A stretch of DNA of 64,000 nt from Maritalea sp051251695. Its GTDB lineage: Bacteria; Pseudomonadota; Alphaproteobacteria; Rhizobiales; Devosiaceae. Where the stretch lies: NCBI RefSeq assembly GCF_051251695.1, contig NZ_JBPOEU010000013.1:1-64000 (forward strand), written 5' to 3'. The notes beneath the pieces are model-generated. The model did not search any database. It was not told where the DNA came from and was given only the letters and a program-made list of their open reading frames with translations. The translations under genes were made by a program, and so were the position numbers. Positions 52,957 through 61,241 of the stretch are shown here, piece after piece. The first letter of the stretch is position 1, and every line of letters begins with the position of its first letter.

Positions 52957-53537
52957 ACCAAGAAGAAGTTTTAGCGGTTTTTCGGTCGTGTGGGGCAATA
53001 TTGGAAGGCCATTTTATTCTGTCCTCTGGCCTACGTTCGCCAACATTCTTGCAAAAACAACGCGTGTTCATGCATGCCGATAAAGCTGAAATTCTTTGCA
53101 AAGCGTTGGCCGAGAAAATCGTAGCGCAAGGATTTGGCGATGTATCTCAAATCGTCTCACCGGCAATCGGCGGCATTATTCCCGGCTACGAAACCTCTCG
53201 TCACCTTAAAAAGCCTGCGATTTTCACCGAGCGCGTGAATGGCAAATTTGAACTGCGCCGGGGCTTTGAAATTGAACCGGGCGAAAAAGTAATTGTTGTT
53301 GAAGACATTGTTTCAACCGGCCTTTCGATCAGGGAGTGCGTTGAGTGCTTAACTGACCTTGGGGCTGAAGTTGTTGCAGCTGCATGTCTTGTTGACCGCT
53401 CAGATGGTGAGGCGGATATCGGCGTGCCGTTGGTCGCTTTGACCGGGTTCAAAGTACCTGCATATGCGCCAGATGATTTACCCCCAGAATTGGCGGCAAT
53501 ACCGGCTGTAAAGCCAGGTAGTCGCGGTCTTAAATAG
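52953..53537 (+). CDS. pyrE: Orotate phosphoribosyltransferase
   Basis: This 194-residue enzyme joins orotate and PRPP to give OMP in pyrimidine synthesis. The PRPP-binding loop VIVVEDIVSTGLSI is present, preceded by the FTERVNGKFELRRGFEI region, and the N-terminal ILSSGLRSPTFLQK matches the substrate contact. It overlaps the Rel gene stop by four bases. The coupling of stringent control and nucleotide synthesis genes in this order is conserved in Hyphomicrobiales. Confidence 0.95.
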   Translation: MNQEEVLAVFRSCGAILEGHFILSSGLRSPTFLQKQRVFMHADKAEILCKALAEKIVAQGFGDVSQIVSPAIGGIIPGYETSRHLKKPAIFTERVNGKFELRRGFEIEPGEKVIVVEDIVSTGLSIRECVECLTDLGAEVVAAACLVDRSDGEADIGVPLVALTGFKVPAYAPDDLPPELAAIPAVKPGSRGLK

Positions 53538-53552
53538 GGTAGGTGCAAAAAT

Positions 53553-53951
53553 ATGATCATCGGGATGGGCAACGATATTTGTGAGATCGCAAGGGTGGAA
53601 AAAACACTAGAGCGTCACAGTGAGCGCTTCACCATGCGTTGCTTTACCGAAATTGAGCGCACTAAATCCGATCGCCGCAAACAACGCGCTGCAAGTTATG
53701 CCAAGCGTTTTGCCGCCAAAGAGGCGTGTGCTAAGGCCCTTGGGACTGGCATGTCACATGGGGTTTTCTGGCGCGATATTGGGGTTGTCAATTTGCCGTC
53801 GGGCAAACCAACGCTTAAGTTGACCAACGGCGCCCTAAAAGCGCTGCAAAGACTTGTGCCAGAGGGCCATAATCCCCACATTCATATTTCGATAACTGAC
53901 GATAACGGCATGGCGCAGGCATTTGTTATCATTGAAGCTCTTGAAGTTTGA
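53553..53951 (+). CDS. acpS: Holo-[acyl-carrier-protein] synthase
   Basis: This 132-residue enzyme transfers 4'-phosphopantetheine from CoA to apo-ACP. The two Mg-binding motifs are clear: MGNDICEIARVEKTLERH, with the catalytic Asp, and YAKRFAAKEACAKALGTGM, with the catalytic Glu. Its length and trimer-forming beta layout are typical of the AcpS subfamily. It begins 15 bases after pyrE. Confidence 0.96.
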   Translation: MIIGMGNDICEIARVEKTLERHSERFTMRCFTEIERTKSDRRKQRAASYAKRFAAKEACAKALGTGMSHGVFWRDIGVVNLPSGKPTLKLTNGALKALQRLVPEGHNPHIHISITDDNGMAQAFVIIEALEV

Positions 53952-54000
53952 CAAAAATCCGTTGATAAGACGCCATCAACCACCAGACAAGCAGGACCAA

Positions 54001-54777
54001 ATGGCCGGAAAAATTGAGAACAAGCTTGATGCCAATGGCAAGCCCACGGCCAAAAGTGAAATTTGGGAAACGATTGTTATTCTCGTGCAAGCACTTGCTA
54101 TTGCACTGATTTTCCGTAGCTTTTTGTTTCAGCCATTTTCAATCCCAACCGCATCGTTGCAGTCAAATGTGATGATCGGTGACTATATTTTGGCGTCGAA
54201 ATACACCTATGGTTATTCCAAATACTCGTTCCCGTTCGAAATTATTCCCTTTAGCGGTCGGATATTTGGTCGAGCACCAGAGCGTGGAGAAATCGCCGTT
54301 TTCCGCCCCGTGCCGCAAACAGTTGATTATGTGAAGCGCGTAATCGGTTTGCCCGGTGACACAATTCAGATGAAAAAAGGCGTGCTGCATATTAACGGCA
54401 CAGCCGTACAAAAAGAACGCGTTGGCACAATTATCGATACGGACAGTCGCGGCGACTCGCTTGAAATGATTCAATATCGTGAAACGTTGCCGAGCGGCGT
54501 GAGCTATCTTGTTCAAGAGTTTTCCGATACGCGCCCATTCGACGAGACAAGCGTTTATACCGTGCCAGATGGTCATTACTTTATGATGGGTGACAATAGA
54601 GACCGCTCATTGGATAGCCGTTCATTGCAAACCGTCGGTTATGTGCCGTTGGAAAATTTCATTGGTAAGGCTGAGGTACGGTTCTTCTCCATAAAAGACA
54701 ACATCAATCCTTGGCAGGTTTGGCGCTGGCCGGGCAATGTTCGCCTAGAGCGCATGTTCCAATCCGTCTACCAATGA
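54001..54777 (+). CDS. lepB: Signal peptidase I with variant active-site motif
   Basis: This 258-residue inner-membrane protease has one N-terminal helix (TIVILVQALAIALIFRSFLF) before the catalytic domain. The nucleophile motif is PTASLQSNV in place of the common PSGSM, so the Ser is kept but its neighbours differ. The general-base region VKRVIGLPGDTIQM and the box MMGDNRDRSLDSRSL are normal. The ATG at 54001 is preferred because upstream in-frame codons overlap acpS. It removes signal peptides from exported proteins. It overlaps rnc by four bases. Confidence 0.93.
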   Translation: MAGKIENKLDANGKPTAKSEIWETIVILVQALAIALIFRSFLFQPFSIPTASLQSNVMIGDYILASKYTYGYSKYSFPFEIIPFSGRIFGRAPERGEIAVFRPVPQTVDYVKRVIGLPGDTIQMKKGVLHINGTAVQKERVGTIIDTDSRGDSLEMIQYRETLPSGVSYLVQEFSDTRPFDETSVYTVPDGHYFMMGDNRDRSLDSRSLQTVGYVPLENFIGKAEVRFFSIKDNINPWQVWRWPGNVRLERMFQSVYQ

Positions 54778-55484
54778 ACACAAGAAACCGTACAATAGAC
54801 GAGCTGGAACGACGAACTGGGCACCAGTTCAAAGATAGATCGCTGTTAACGCGATCTATCACGCATTCTAGCGCAGTTGCGCCCACCAGACGTACCGAGA
54901 ACTCATACCAACGGTTAGAGTTTTTGGGCGACCGGGTTTTGGGGCTTGTTGTTGCTGACAGATTGTTGCGCGACAATGTTGGCGCCAACGAGGGTGGTTT
55001 GTCTCGCGCGCTTAATTCAGTTGTTCGTAAGGAAAGTTGCGCGGATGTTGCGCGTAAACTTGATGTCGGACCTGCGCTCATTATGGGGCAAAGCGAAGCG
55101 AAGTCCGGTGGCGCACAAAAAGAAGCTATTCTTGGCGATGTTTGCGAGGCGATTATTGGCGCGCTCTATGTGGATGGTGGTATCGAGGTTGCTCGAACAT
55201 TCATCGAAAAACATTTTGCAAAATACATTAAAGGCGGCACCGATGGCCGTGGCGATGCGAAAACCAGTTTGCAGGAATGGGCCCAATCAAAAAGCCTAAG
55301 CCTTCCTGTTTACGTTGAGGTTTTGCGCGAAGGGCCCGACCACGCACCTGAATTTACAATTGAAGTACAAATTGAAAAACATGTTTCAGCAACTGCGATG
55401 GGCAAGTCGAAGAAGTTTGCTGAACATGAAGCGGCCATGAATTTTTTAATCCGCGAAGGCATTTGGAGCGAAGATGACGAATAA
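54774..55484 (+). CDS. rnc: Ribonuclease III
   Basis: This 236-residue double-strand-specific RNase has the RIII signature LEFLGDRVLGLVVADRLL with catalytic acidic residues, then the second acidic motif AILGDVCEAIIGALYVDGG. A C-terminal dsRNA-binding domain (KTSLQEWAQSKSLSLPVY) follows. It matures rRNA and degrades structured RNA. The ATG overlaps the lepB stop, and the downstream era start lies within the last codons, giving tight translational coupling. Confidence 0.96.
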   Translation: MNTRNRTIDELERRTGHQFKDRSLLTRSITHSSAVAPTRRTENSYQRLEFLGDRVLGLVVADRLLRDNVGANEGGLSRALNSVVRKESCADVARKLDVGPALIMGQSEAKSGGAQKEAILGDVCEAIIGALYVDGGIEVARTFIEKHFAKYIKGGTDGRGDAKTSLQEWAQSKSLSLPVYVEVLREGPDHAPEFTIEVQIEKHVSATAMGKSKKFAEHEAAMNFLIREGIWSEDDE

Positions 55485-56385
55485 CCACCCCCTTGATACC
55501 AGATGCGGATTTGTCGCGTTGGTCGGGGCACCCAATGCAGGTAAATCAACACTGCTAAATGCGTTGGTTGGCACTAAAGTGTCGATTGTAACGCACAAGG
55601 CGCAAACCACACGGGCGCAAGTGCGCGGTGTTGTTACCCTTGAGAAAAACCAAATCATCTTTGTTGATACACCAGGTATTTTTCTCCCAAAACGTCGTCT
55701 AGACCGCGCAATGGTTCAATCGGCGTGGAACGGCGTTGGCGACGCAGATATGGTCGCGCTGATCATTGATGCGAAGCGCGGCATTGTTGACGAAGTTGAA
55801 CGTTTGCTGGATGGTCTTAAAGATTACAATCAGCGCAAAGTGCTTGTGCTCAATAAAATCGACCAGATCGATCACGAAAAACTGCTTGAGTTGTCAAAGA
55901 CACTGAACGAAAAAGTTGATTTCGATCAGACCTTCATGGTTTCAGCGCTAAAGGGCCACGGCGTAAAAGATTTTGTGAATTTTTGTGGTGAACAAATGCC
56001 AGTTGACCATTGGCATTTCCCAGAAGATCATTTGACCGACCTTACTATGGCGCTTACCGCTGCAGAAGTGACGCGGGAAAAACTGTTTTTGCGTATCCAT
56101 GAAGAGATACCTTATGGCGCGACTGTTGAAACCGAGAGTTTTAAAACGCAAAAAGACGGCTCAATCCGCATCCAACAAATAATTTACGTGGCTCGCGACG
56201 GGCACAAGAAAATTATTTTGGGTAAAAACGGCCAAGCGATTAAGGCAATCGGGGCTGAGTCACGCAAAGAACTCATGGAAATGTTTGATGTCAAAATACA
56301 TCTGTTCCTGTTCATCAAAGTTCGTGAAAAATGGGGCGATGACCCATCTCGCTATCGGGAAATGGGACTTGAATTCCCCAAATAG
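55474..56385 (+). CDS. era: GTPase Era
   Basis: This 303-residue GTPase binds the 3' end of 16S rRNA and assists 30S assembly. G1 GAPNAGKST, G2 TTRAQVRG, G3 DTPGIF and G4 NKIDQ are present, followed by a C-terminal KH domain with the GKNGQAIKAIGAESRKELME motif. It overlaps the end of rnc. recO follows 7 bases later. Confidence 0.97.
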   Translation: MTNNHPLDTRCGFVALVGAPNAGKSTLLNALVGTKVSIVTHKAQTTRAQVRGVVTLEKNQIIFVDTPGIFLPKRRLDRAMVQSAWNGVGDADMVALIIDAKRGIVDEVERLLDGLKDYNQRKVLVLNKIDQIDHEKLLELSKTLNEKVDFDQTFMVSALKGHGVKDFVNFCGEQMPVDHWHFPEDHLTDLTMALTAAEVTREKLFLRIHEEIPYGATVETESFKTQKDGSIRIQQIIYVARDGHKKIILGKNGQAIKAIGAESRKELMEMFDVKIHLFLFIKVREKWGDDPSRYREMGLEFPK

Positions 56386-56392
56386 GTCTTAA

Positions 56393-57115
56393 ATGGAGTG
56401 GCGTGACGAAGGTCTTATTCTTGGCACCAGAAAACATGGCGAAAATGCCGTGATTGTGGAAGCTATGACCGTTGAACACGGCCGTCACATGGGTTTGGTT
56501 CGCGGTGGTCGCTCTCGACGTTTCGCTGCGCTTTTACAGGCAGGAAATAGTGTCGAATTGTCTTGGCGCGCGCGTCTAGAAAACCATTTGGGTTCATATA
56601 CGGTCGAAGCACTTTCGTTGCGCGCTGCGGCGCTGATGCAAACACGCGAACGCCTTTCATTGAGCCAACTGATTTGTGAACATTTACGCGCATTGCCAGA
56701 GCGAGATCCGCATCCGCGTTTGCTGGCCGAAGCCACCGCAATGCACGACATTGAAGCAAGCGGATATATCCTTGGATCTGCGCTGGCAAAATTCGAAATG
56801 CGTTTGCTTAATGAATTGGGTTTTGGGATCGACATTAAAAGCTGCGCTTTGACCGGAGAAGAAACGGGTCTGGCCTATATCTCTCCAAAAACCGGACGAG
56901 CGGTGACCCACGAGGCAGCGCAACCCTATTTGTCCAAGCTCATGAAATTGCCCTCGCTGTTCGGCGGAATATTAGAATTGAGCGAAAAAGCTGAACTTGA
57001 AGCCGCATTTGCGCTAACAGAGCATTTTTTAAACATGCATATTTGGTCGCCGCGCCAATTATCCCCACCTTCTATGCGACAACGGCTGATCAAAACCCTA
57101 TGTGAAGGGCTATAA
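56393..57115 (+). CDS. recO: DNA repair protein RecO
   Basis: This 240-residue protein promotes loading of RecA onto SSB-coated DNA with RecR. It has the OB-fold start WRDEGLILGTRKHGENAVIV, the VRGGRSRRFAALLQAGN region and a helical C-terminal domain. A zinc-binding cysteine set is not evident; only one of the usual positions (KSCALTG) is seen. It closes the rel-to-recO operon. A spacer of 55 bases separates it from parC. Confidence 0.94.
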   Translation: MEWRDEGLILGTRKHGENAVIVEAMTVEHGRHMGLVRGGRSRRFAALLQAGNSVELSWRARLENHLGSYTVEALSLRAAALMQTRERLSLSQLICEHLRALPERDPHPRLLAEATAMHDIEASGYILGSALAKFEMRLLNELGFGIDIKSCALTGEETGLAYISPKTGRAVTHEAAQPYLSKLMKLPSLFGGILELSEKAELEAAFALTEHFLNMHIWSPRQLSPPSMRQRLIKTLCEGL

Positions 57116-57170
57116 TCAGTTGAGTGATTCGATTTAACTGATCCATTTCTAAAGCGTAACGAGGCAATCT

Positions 57171-59417
57171 ATGGGCGATCAGCAGCCCCCAGACGACAGT
57201 GGTCAACTTCCAGTACTAAAACTCAAGTCAGCGCTTGAAGAGCGTTATTTGAACTATGCGCTGTCGACTATTACTCAACGGGCTTTGCCGGATGTAAGGG
57301 ACGGGCTTAAACCTGTTCACAGACGAATTTTGCACGCCATGCGTTTGCTTAAGCTCGAACCGGGGCAGGGATATAAAAAGTCATCTCGTGTCGTCGGTGA
57401 CGTTATCGGTAAGTTCCACCCACACGGTGATCAATCTGTCTATGACGCTCTGGTGCGTTTGGCGCAGGATTTTGCAGTTCGTTATCCGCTTGTTGACGGC
57501 CAAGGAAACTTTGGTAACATCGACGGCGATAGCGCGGCTGCGATGCGGTACACCGAAGCGCGATTGACCGACGTTGCTGGTCGCTTACTCGAGGGTATCA
57601 CAGAAGACGCCGTTGATTTTCGCGACACATATGATGGCGAAGACAACGAACCGGTTGTTCTTCCCTCCAATTTTCCCAATCTCTTGGCAAATGGCTCAAG
57701 CGGCATTGCGGTTGGGATGGCGACGTCTATCCCGCCGCACAATGTTGCTGAATTGTGTGACGCGGCACTTCATCTGATCAAAACGCCGAATGCGCGGACT
57801 GAAACCTTGGTCAATTATGTAAAAGGTCCAGATTTCCCAACCGGCGGCATTTTGATTGATGGCGAACAGTCAATCATCAACGCCTACGAAACGGGACGCG
57901 GGGCATTCAGATGTCGTGCGCGTTGGGAAAGTGAAGATACCGGTCGCGGCGGATATCAAATCGTTATCACCGAAGTTCCTTATCAGGTGCCGAAAGCGCG
58001 GTTGGTTGAAAAAATTGCTGACCTGCTGATCGCTAAGCGCTTGCCACTATTGCGCGACGTACGAGACGAGTCCGACGAAAATGTGCGTCTGGTGTTGGAG
58101 CCGAAATCTCGCGTTGTTGACCCCATTATGTTGATGGAGTCCATGTTCAAGCTCACCGATCTTGAAAGTCGGATTTCACTCAACCTCAACGTATTGACCA
58201 AAGGCGCGGTGCCCCGCGTTCTTGGCCTTGGCGATACACTTCGTGAATGGCTAGATCACCGCAAAGAAGTGCTGGTCAGACGTTCAAATCATCGATTGCG
58301 CCATATCGAACATCGCCTGAATGTTCTAAGTGGTTATTTGATTGCTTACCTCAATCTAGACGAGGTCATCCGCATTATCCGTCAAGAAGACAATGCGAAA
58401 TCGTCGCTGATGGCTGCATTCAATCTGAATGATGTGCAAGCTGAAGCCATCCTCAATATGCGCTTGCGGGCATTGCGCAAACTCGAAGAAGTTGAAATTC
58501 GCACGGAATTCGACGGTTTGACCGTTGAAAAGGCAAAAATTGAAGAGCTTTTGGGCTCTGATCCTCAGCAATGGCAGGTAATTTCGACACAGATTAGAGA
58601 CCTTCGGAAAGCCTACGGTCAAGACACCAAAATTGGTCGTCGTCGTACGACGTTCGAGGATGCCCCCGTGGCCAATCTGGAAGACATCCAAACCGCAATG
58701 ATTGAGCGGGAGCCGGTGACCATTATCCTATCGGAAAAAGGCTGGATTAGAGCGCTTAAAGGGCACACGACTGATATTGAAGGTTTAACGTTCAAAACTG
58801 ACGACCGGATAAAGACGTGGGCACACGCTCAAACGACAGACAAATTGTTCCTTGTGGCAACAAACGGCAAGGTCTTCACACTGCTTGCGGATAAACTGCC
58901 GGGCGGGCGAGGGCATGGTGAACCTGTTCGTATTCTGATCGATTTGGAAGAAAGTGCCGACATTTTAGACCTTTGTGTCCATGTACCAGGAACAAAACGC
59001 ATGATTGCATCTGACATTGGCAACGGGTTTGTTGTTGGTGAAGAAGCCATGATCGCCAATACGCGCAAGGGCAAGCAGGTGCTTAATGTTACGGGCGAAC
59101 AAGAAGCTAAGATTTTCGTTAAAGCTGAAGGCGATATGGTCGCTGTGATCGGCCAAAATCGCAAGCTGCTTGTGTTCTCAAGAGATCAGTTGCCTGAAAT
59201 GGGACGTGGAAAAGGCGTCCGTTTGCAGCGTTACAAAGACGGTGGGGTTTCTGACGTTAAACTCTTCAACGCTGAGGACGGTCTAACTTGGACAGATAGC
59301 TCCGGAAGGACTTACACCAAAAAGGGTGAAGAACTTCTGGAATGGCAGGGTGAACGCGCCCAAGCTGGACGACAGCCGCCAACCGGTTTCCCGCGCAACA
59401 ACAAGTTCAAAGGCTAG
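57171..59417 (+). CDS. parC: DNA topoisomerase IV subunit A
   Basis: This 748-residue subunit breaks and rejoins DNA to decatenate daughter chromosomes. The N-terminal ITQRALPDVRDGLKPVHRRIL and the QRVYDALVR-like quinolone-resistance region are present. The catalytic Tyr lies in AAMRYTEARLT. The C-terminal half is a beta-propeller with degenerate repeats (for example GKQVLNVTGE). A GyrA-type QRRGGKG box is not present, so ParC is the better call over GyrA. Its stop overlaps the stop of the convergent EEP gene in a CTAG. Confidence 0.93.
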   Translation: MGDQQPPDDSGQLPVLKLKSALEERYLNYALSTITQRALPDVRDGLKPVHRRILHAMRLLKLEPGQGYKKSSRVVGDVIGKFHPHGDQSVYDALVRLAQDFAVRYPLVDGQGNFGNIDGDSAAAMRYTEARLTDVAGRLLEGITEDAVDFRDTYDGEDNEPVVLPSNFPNLLANGSSGIAVGMATSIPPHNVAELCDAALHLIKTPNARTETLVNYVKGPDFPTGGILIDGEQSIINAYETGRGAFRCRARWESEDTGRGGYQIVITEVPYQVPKARLVEKIADLLIAKRLPLLRDVRDESDENVRLVLEPKSRVVDPIMLMESMFKLTDLESRISLNLNVLTKGAVPRVLGLGDTLREWLDHRKEVLVRRSNHRLRHIEHRLNVLSGYLIAYLNLDEVIRIIRQEDNAKSSLMAAFNLNDVQAEAILNMRLRALRKLEEVEIRTEFDGLTVEKAKIEELLGSDPQQWQVISTQIRDLRKAYGQDTKIGRRRTTFEDAPVANLEDIQTAMIEREPVTIILSEKGWIRALKGHTTDIEGLTFKTDDRIKTWAHAQTTDKLFLVATNGKVFTLLADKLPGGRGHGEPVRILIDLEESADILDLCVHVPGTKRMIASDIGNGFVVGEEAMIANTRKGKQVLNVTGEQEAKIFVKAEGDMVAVIGQNRKLLVFSRDQLPEMGRGKGVRLQRYKDGGVSDVKLFNAEDGLTWTDSSGRTYTKKGEELLEWQGERAQAGRQPPTGFPRNNKFKG

Positions 59418-60415
59418 TTGAGTTCGCCAGAATAGATTTGAAAGTCGATCACCAACGGATAATGATCAGAACCACCATTGGCGCCGCGGTGCCAATTGGT
59501 GGGTTTTATATGACTTGATGCAAGAATGTGATCCAACTGCAGCCAAGCTGGCATTGGAACAGGGTGAGTTGGTGGCGCAGGCCAAGTCGGCATCAGCCAA
59601 ACGGCGCGCTTAAGTTTGCTCTGATCCACCAAGTTTTTAAATGAATATGAAAACGGTGTTGAGTTGAAGTCACCCCCAAACAATGTCGGCCCTGACTGAG
59701 CCAAGATCACATTTACTACCGTTTGCATCTGTTCGCGTTGCCGCCCAGCAGGAATTGGCCAATCAAAATGGGTGGTTATCACATTAAACGGAATCTCATC
59801 TTGAACTTGAACAGCGATTATCGAAGTGCGTTGTTTGGTACTCAGCTTGTCGATGCAATTGTGTCCTGGTAACTCTTTGAGCGGCAGTTTTGAATAAATG
59901 CCAAGGAATGACCTTTTCCCGCCTTGGCAATGAACACTATAGGGGAACAGAACCGTTAAGCGTTCCTCGAGTTCTCCCCTATGCCAGCGCCAATATTCCT
60001 GCATCAGTAAAACGTCCGGATTTTCGTCTTTAATGCTGGCAAATAGACCTTCAATGTCTTCGTTCTTTGCATAAATGTTGAACGTCATCAGCCGTTTAGT
60101 ATTTTCGATTTGGGTCAGTTGAGGAGTTTGCCGAATGGCGCCAACAATTTCTGGGACAGTCACAAGACAAGAGGCAATAAACCCAGTTGCGCTTACGCTC
60201 AGCATTAGGCCCCGAAACGGCTGCCGGTGCGCAAATATTGCAGATGTGACAAACAGAACTAACGTGACCGGAAAGATGACAGGCTGGAAATGGTTGAAAA
60301 CATCCAGCGGCCAAAAAGCAAAGGCCAGAAAACCAGCAATCGCCGCCAGTGAGACAAAAAAAGCGCCGCTCGAAAACAAGAACAGAAAAATGGGCTTAAG
60401 TCGCTTAATGATCAC
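59414..60415 (-). CDS. Membrane-anchored endonuclease/exonuclease/phosphatase family protein
   Basis: This 333-residue protein has about three hydrophobic segments at the N-terminus (FLFLFSSGAFFVSLAAIAGF; FNHFQPVIFPVTLVLFVTSA; GLMLSVSATGFIASCLV) and then an EEP domain facing the periplasm or outside. The EEP motifs include MTFNIYAKN, LMQEYWRW, THFDWP, GGDFNSTPFS, LDHILAS and SDHYPLV, the metal and phosphate sites of the DNase I fold. It may be a nuclease or phosphodiesterase; the substrate is unknown. It lies 13 bases downstream of bpt on the same strand and is likely cotranscribed. Confidence 0.85.
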   Translation of the reverse strand: MIIKRLKPIFLFLFSSGAFFVSLAAIAGFLAFAFWPLDVFNHFQPVIFPVTLVLFVTSAIFAHRQPFRGLMLSVSATGFIASCLVTVPEIVGAIRQTPQLTQIENTKRLMTFNIYAKNEDIEGLFASIKDENPDVLLMQEYWRWHRGELEERLTVLFPYSVHCQGGKRSFLGIYSKLPLKELPGHNCIDKLSTKQRTSIIAVQVQDEIPFNVITTHFDWPIPAGRQREQMQTVVNVILAQSGPTLFGGDFNSTPFSYSFKNLVDQSKLKRAVWLMPTWPAPPTHPVPMPAWLQLDHILASSHIKPTNWHRGANGGSDHYPLVIDFQIYSGELN

Positions 60416-60428
60416 AGGCGAAACAGTC

Positions 60429-61187
60429 TCATTTCTGCCCGGTTGGGGCGTCGTCTAACAATTGCCAGCGATCCCCGTTTCCAAGGATTTCCAACGGTTG
60501 AAAGGAACTTTTATAGGTCATTTTAGGCGAATTTTTGACCCAATATCCCAAATACAAAAACGGCAGGCCCAATCGACGAGACCGCTCTATTTGGTCCAAC
60601 ACCATAAACCGCCCAAGACTGCGTCGATGGGCTTCCGTATCGAAAAAGCTATAGACCATCGAAATGCCGTCCGGCAGAAGATCAGTAAGGGCTAACCCCA
60701 CAAGAGGGCCATCGTCCTGATCCAAATCAGTTCGAATACGGTATTCTACAACCATTGACTGAACAGGCGTGTCTTCCAGCATAAACTCATAATCAATATG
60801 TGACATTTCCGACATGCCACCATCTTGATGCCGCGTTTTTAGGTAGCGTTTGAACAAAGCGTACTGTTCTTGTGTCGCTACGGGGTCAACTGGCGTACCA
60901 ACAATATCTGCATTCTTTCGCCAGATTCGGCGTTGATTGGCGTTGCGCTCGAAGTCGTCAACCAGAACGCGTGCAGATTGACAAGCATCGCAACCTTCGC
61001 AGGCCGGACGATAAGCGATGTTTTGGCTGCGTCGAAATCCGTGCAAACTCAACATATCATGCAAGTCCCCGGCGCGTTTGCCGGCCAAGTGGGTGAATAG
61101 CTTGCGTTCAAATTTTCCCGGCAAATAGGGGCAGGGCGTTTCGGCGGTCAAATAAAACTGCAAATCTGACGGGCTATGTTCAGTCAT
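60429..61187 (-). CDS. bpt: Aspartate/glutamate leucyltransferase (Bpt)
   Basis: This 252-residue aminoacyl-tRNA-protein transferase attaches leucine to proteins beginning with Asp or Glu, marking them for ClpS/ClpAP degradation. The N-terminal TPCPYLPGKFERKLFTHLAG and the cysteine-containing YRPACEGCDACQSARVLVDDF are diagnostic of the ATE/Bpt family. The C-terminal block FLYLGYWVKNSPKMTYKSSF matches too. It is placed between the SLC13 transporter gene and the EEP gene; the three are on the same strand with short gaps. Confidence 0.93.
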   Translation of the reverse strand: MTEHSPSDLQFYLTAETPCPYLPGKFERKLFTHLAGKRAGDLHDMLSLHGFRRSQNIAYRPACEGCDACQSARVLVDDFERNANQRRIWRKNADIVGTPVDPVATQEQYALFKRYLKTRHQDGGMSEMSHIDYEFMLEDTPVQSMVVEYRIRTDLDQDDGPLVGLALTDLLPDGISMVYSFFDTEAHRRSLGRFMVLDQIERSRRLGLPFLYLGYWVKNSPKMTYKSSFQPLEILGNGDRWQLLDDAPTGQK

Positions 61188-61241
61188 TGCATGCTTATTC
61201 GCCAGTTTCCCGGCTATCCCTTTGGGTTCTTTTAGGAGAGT

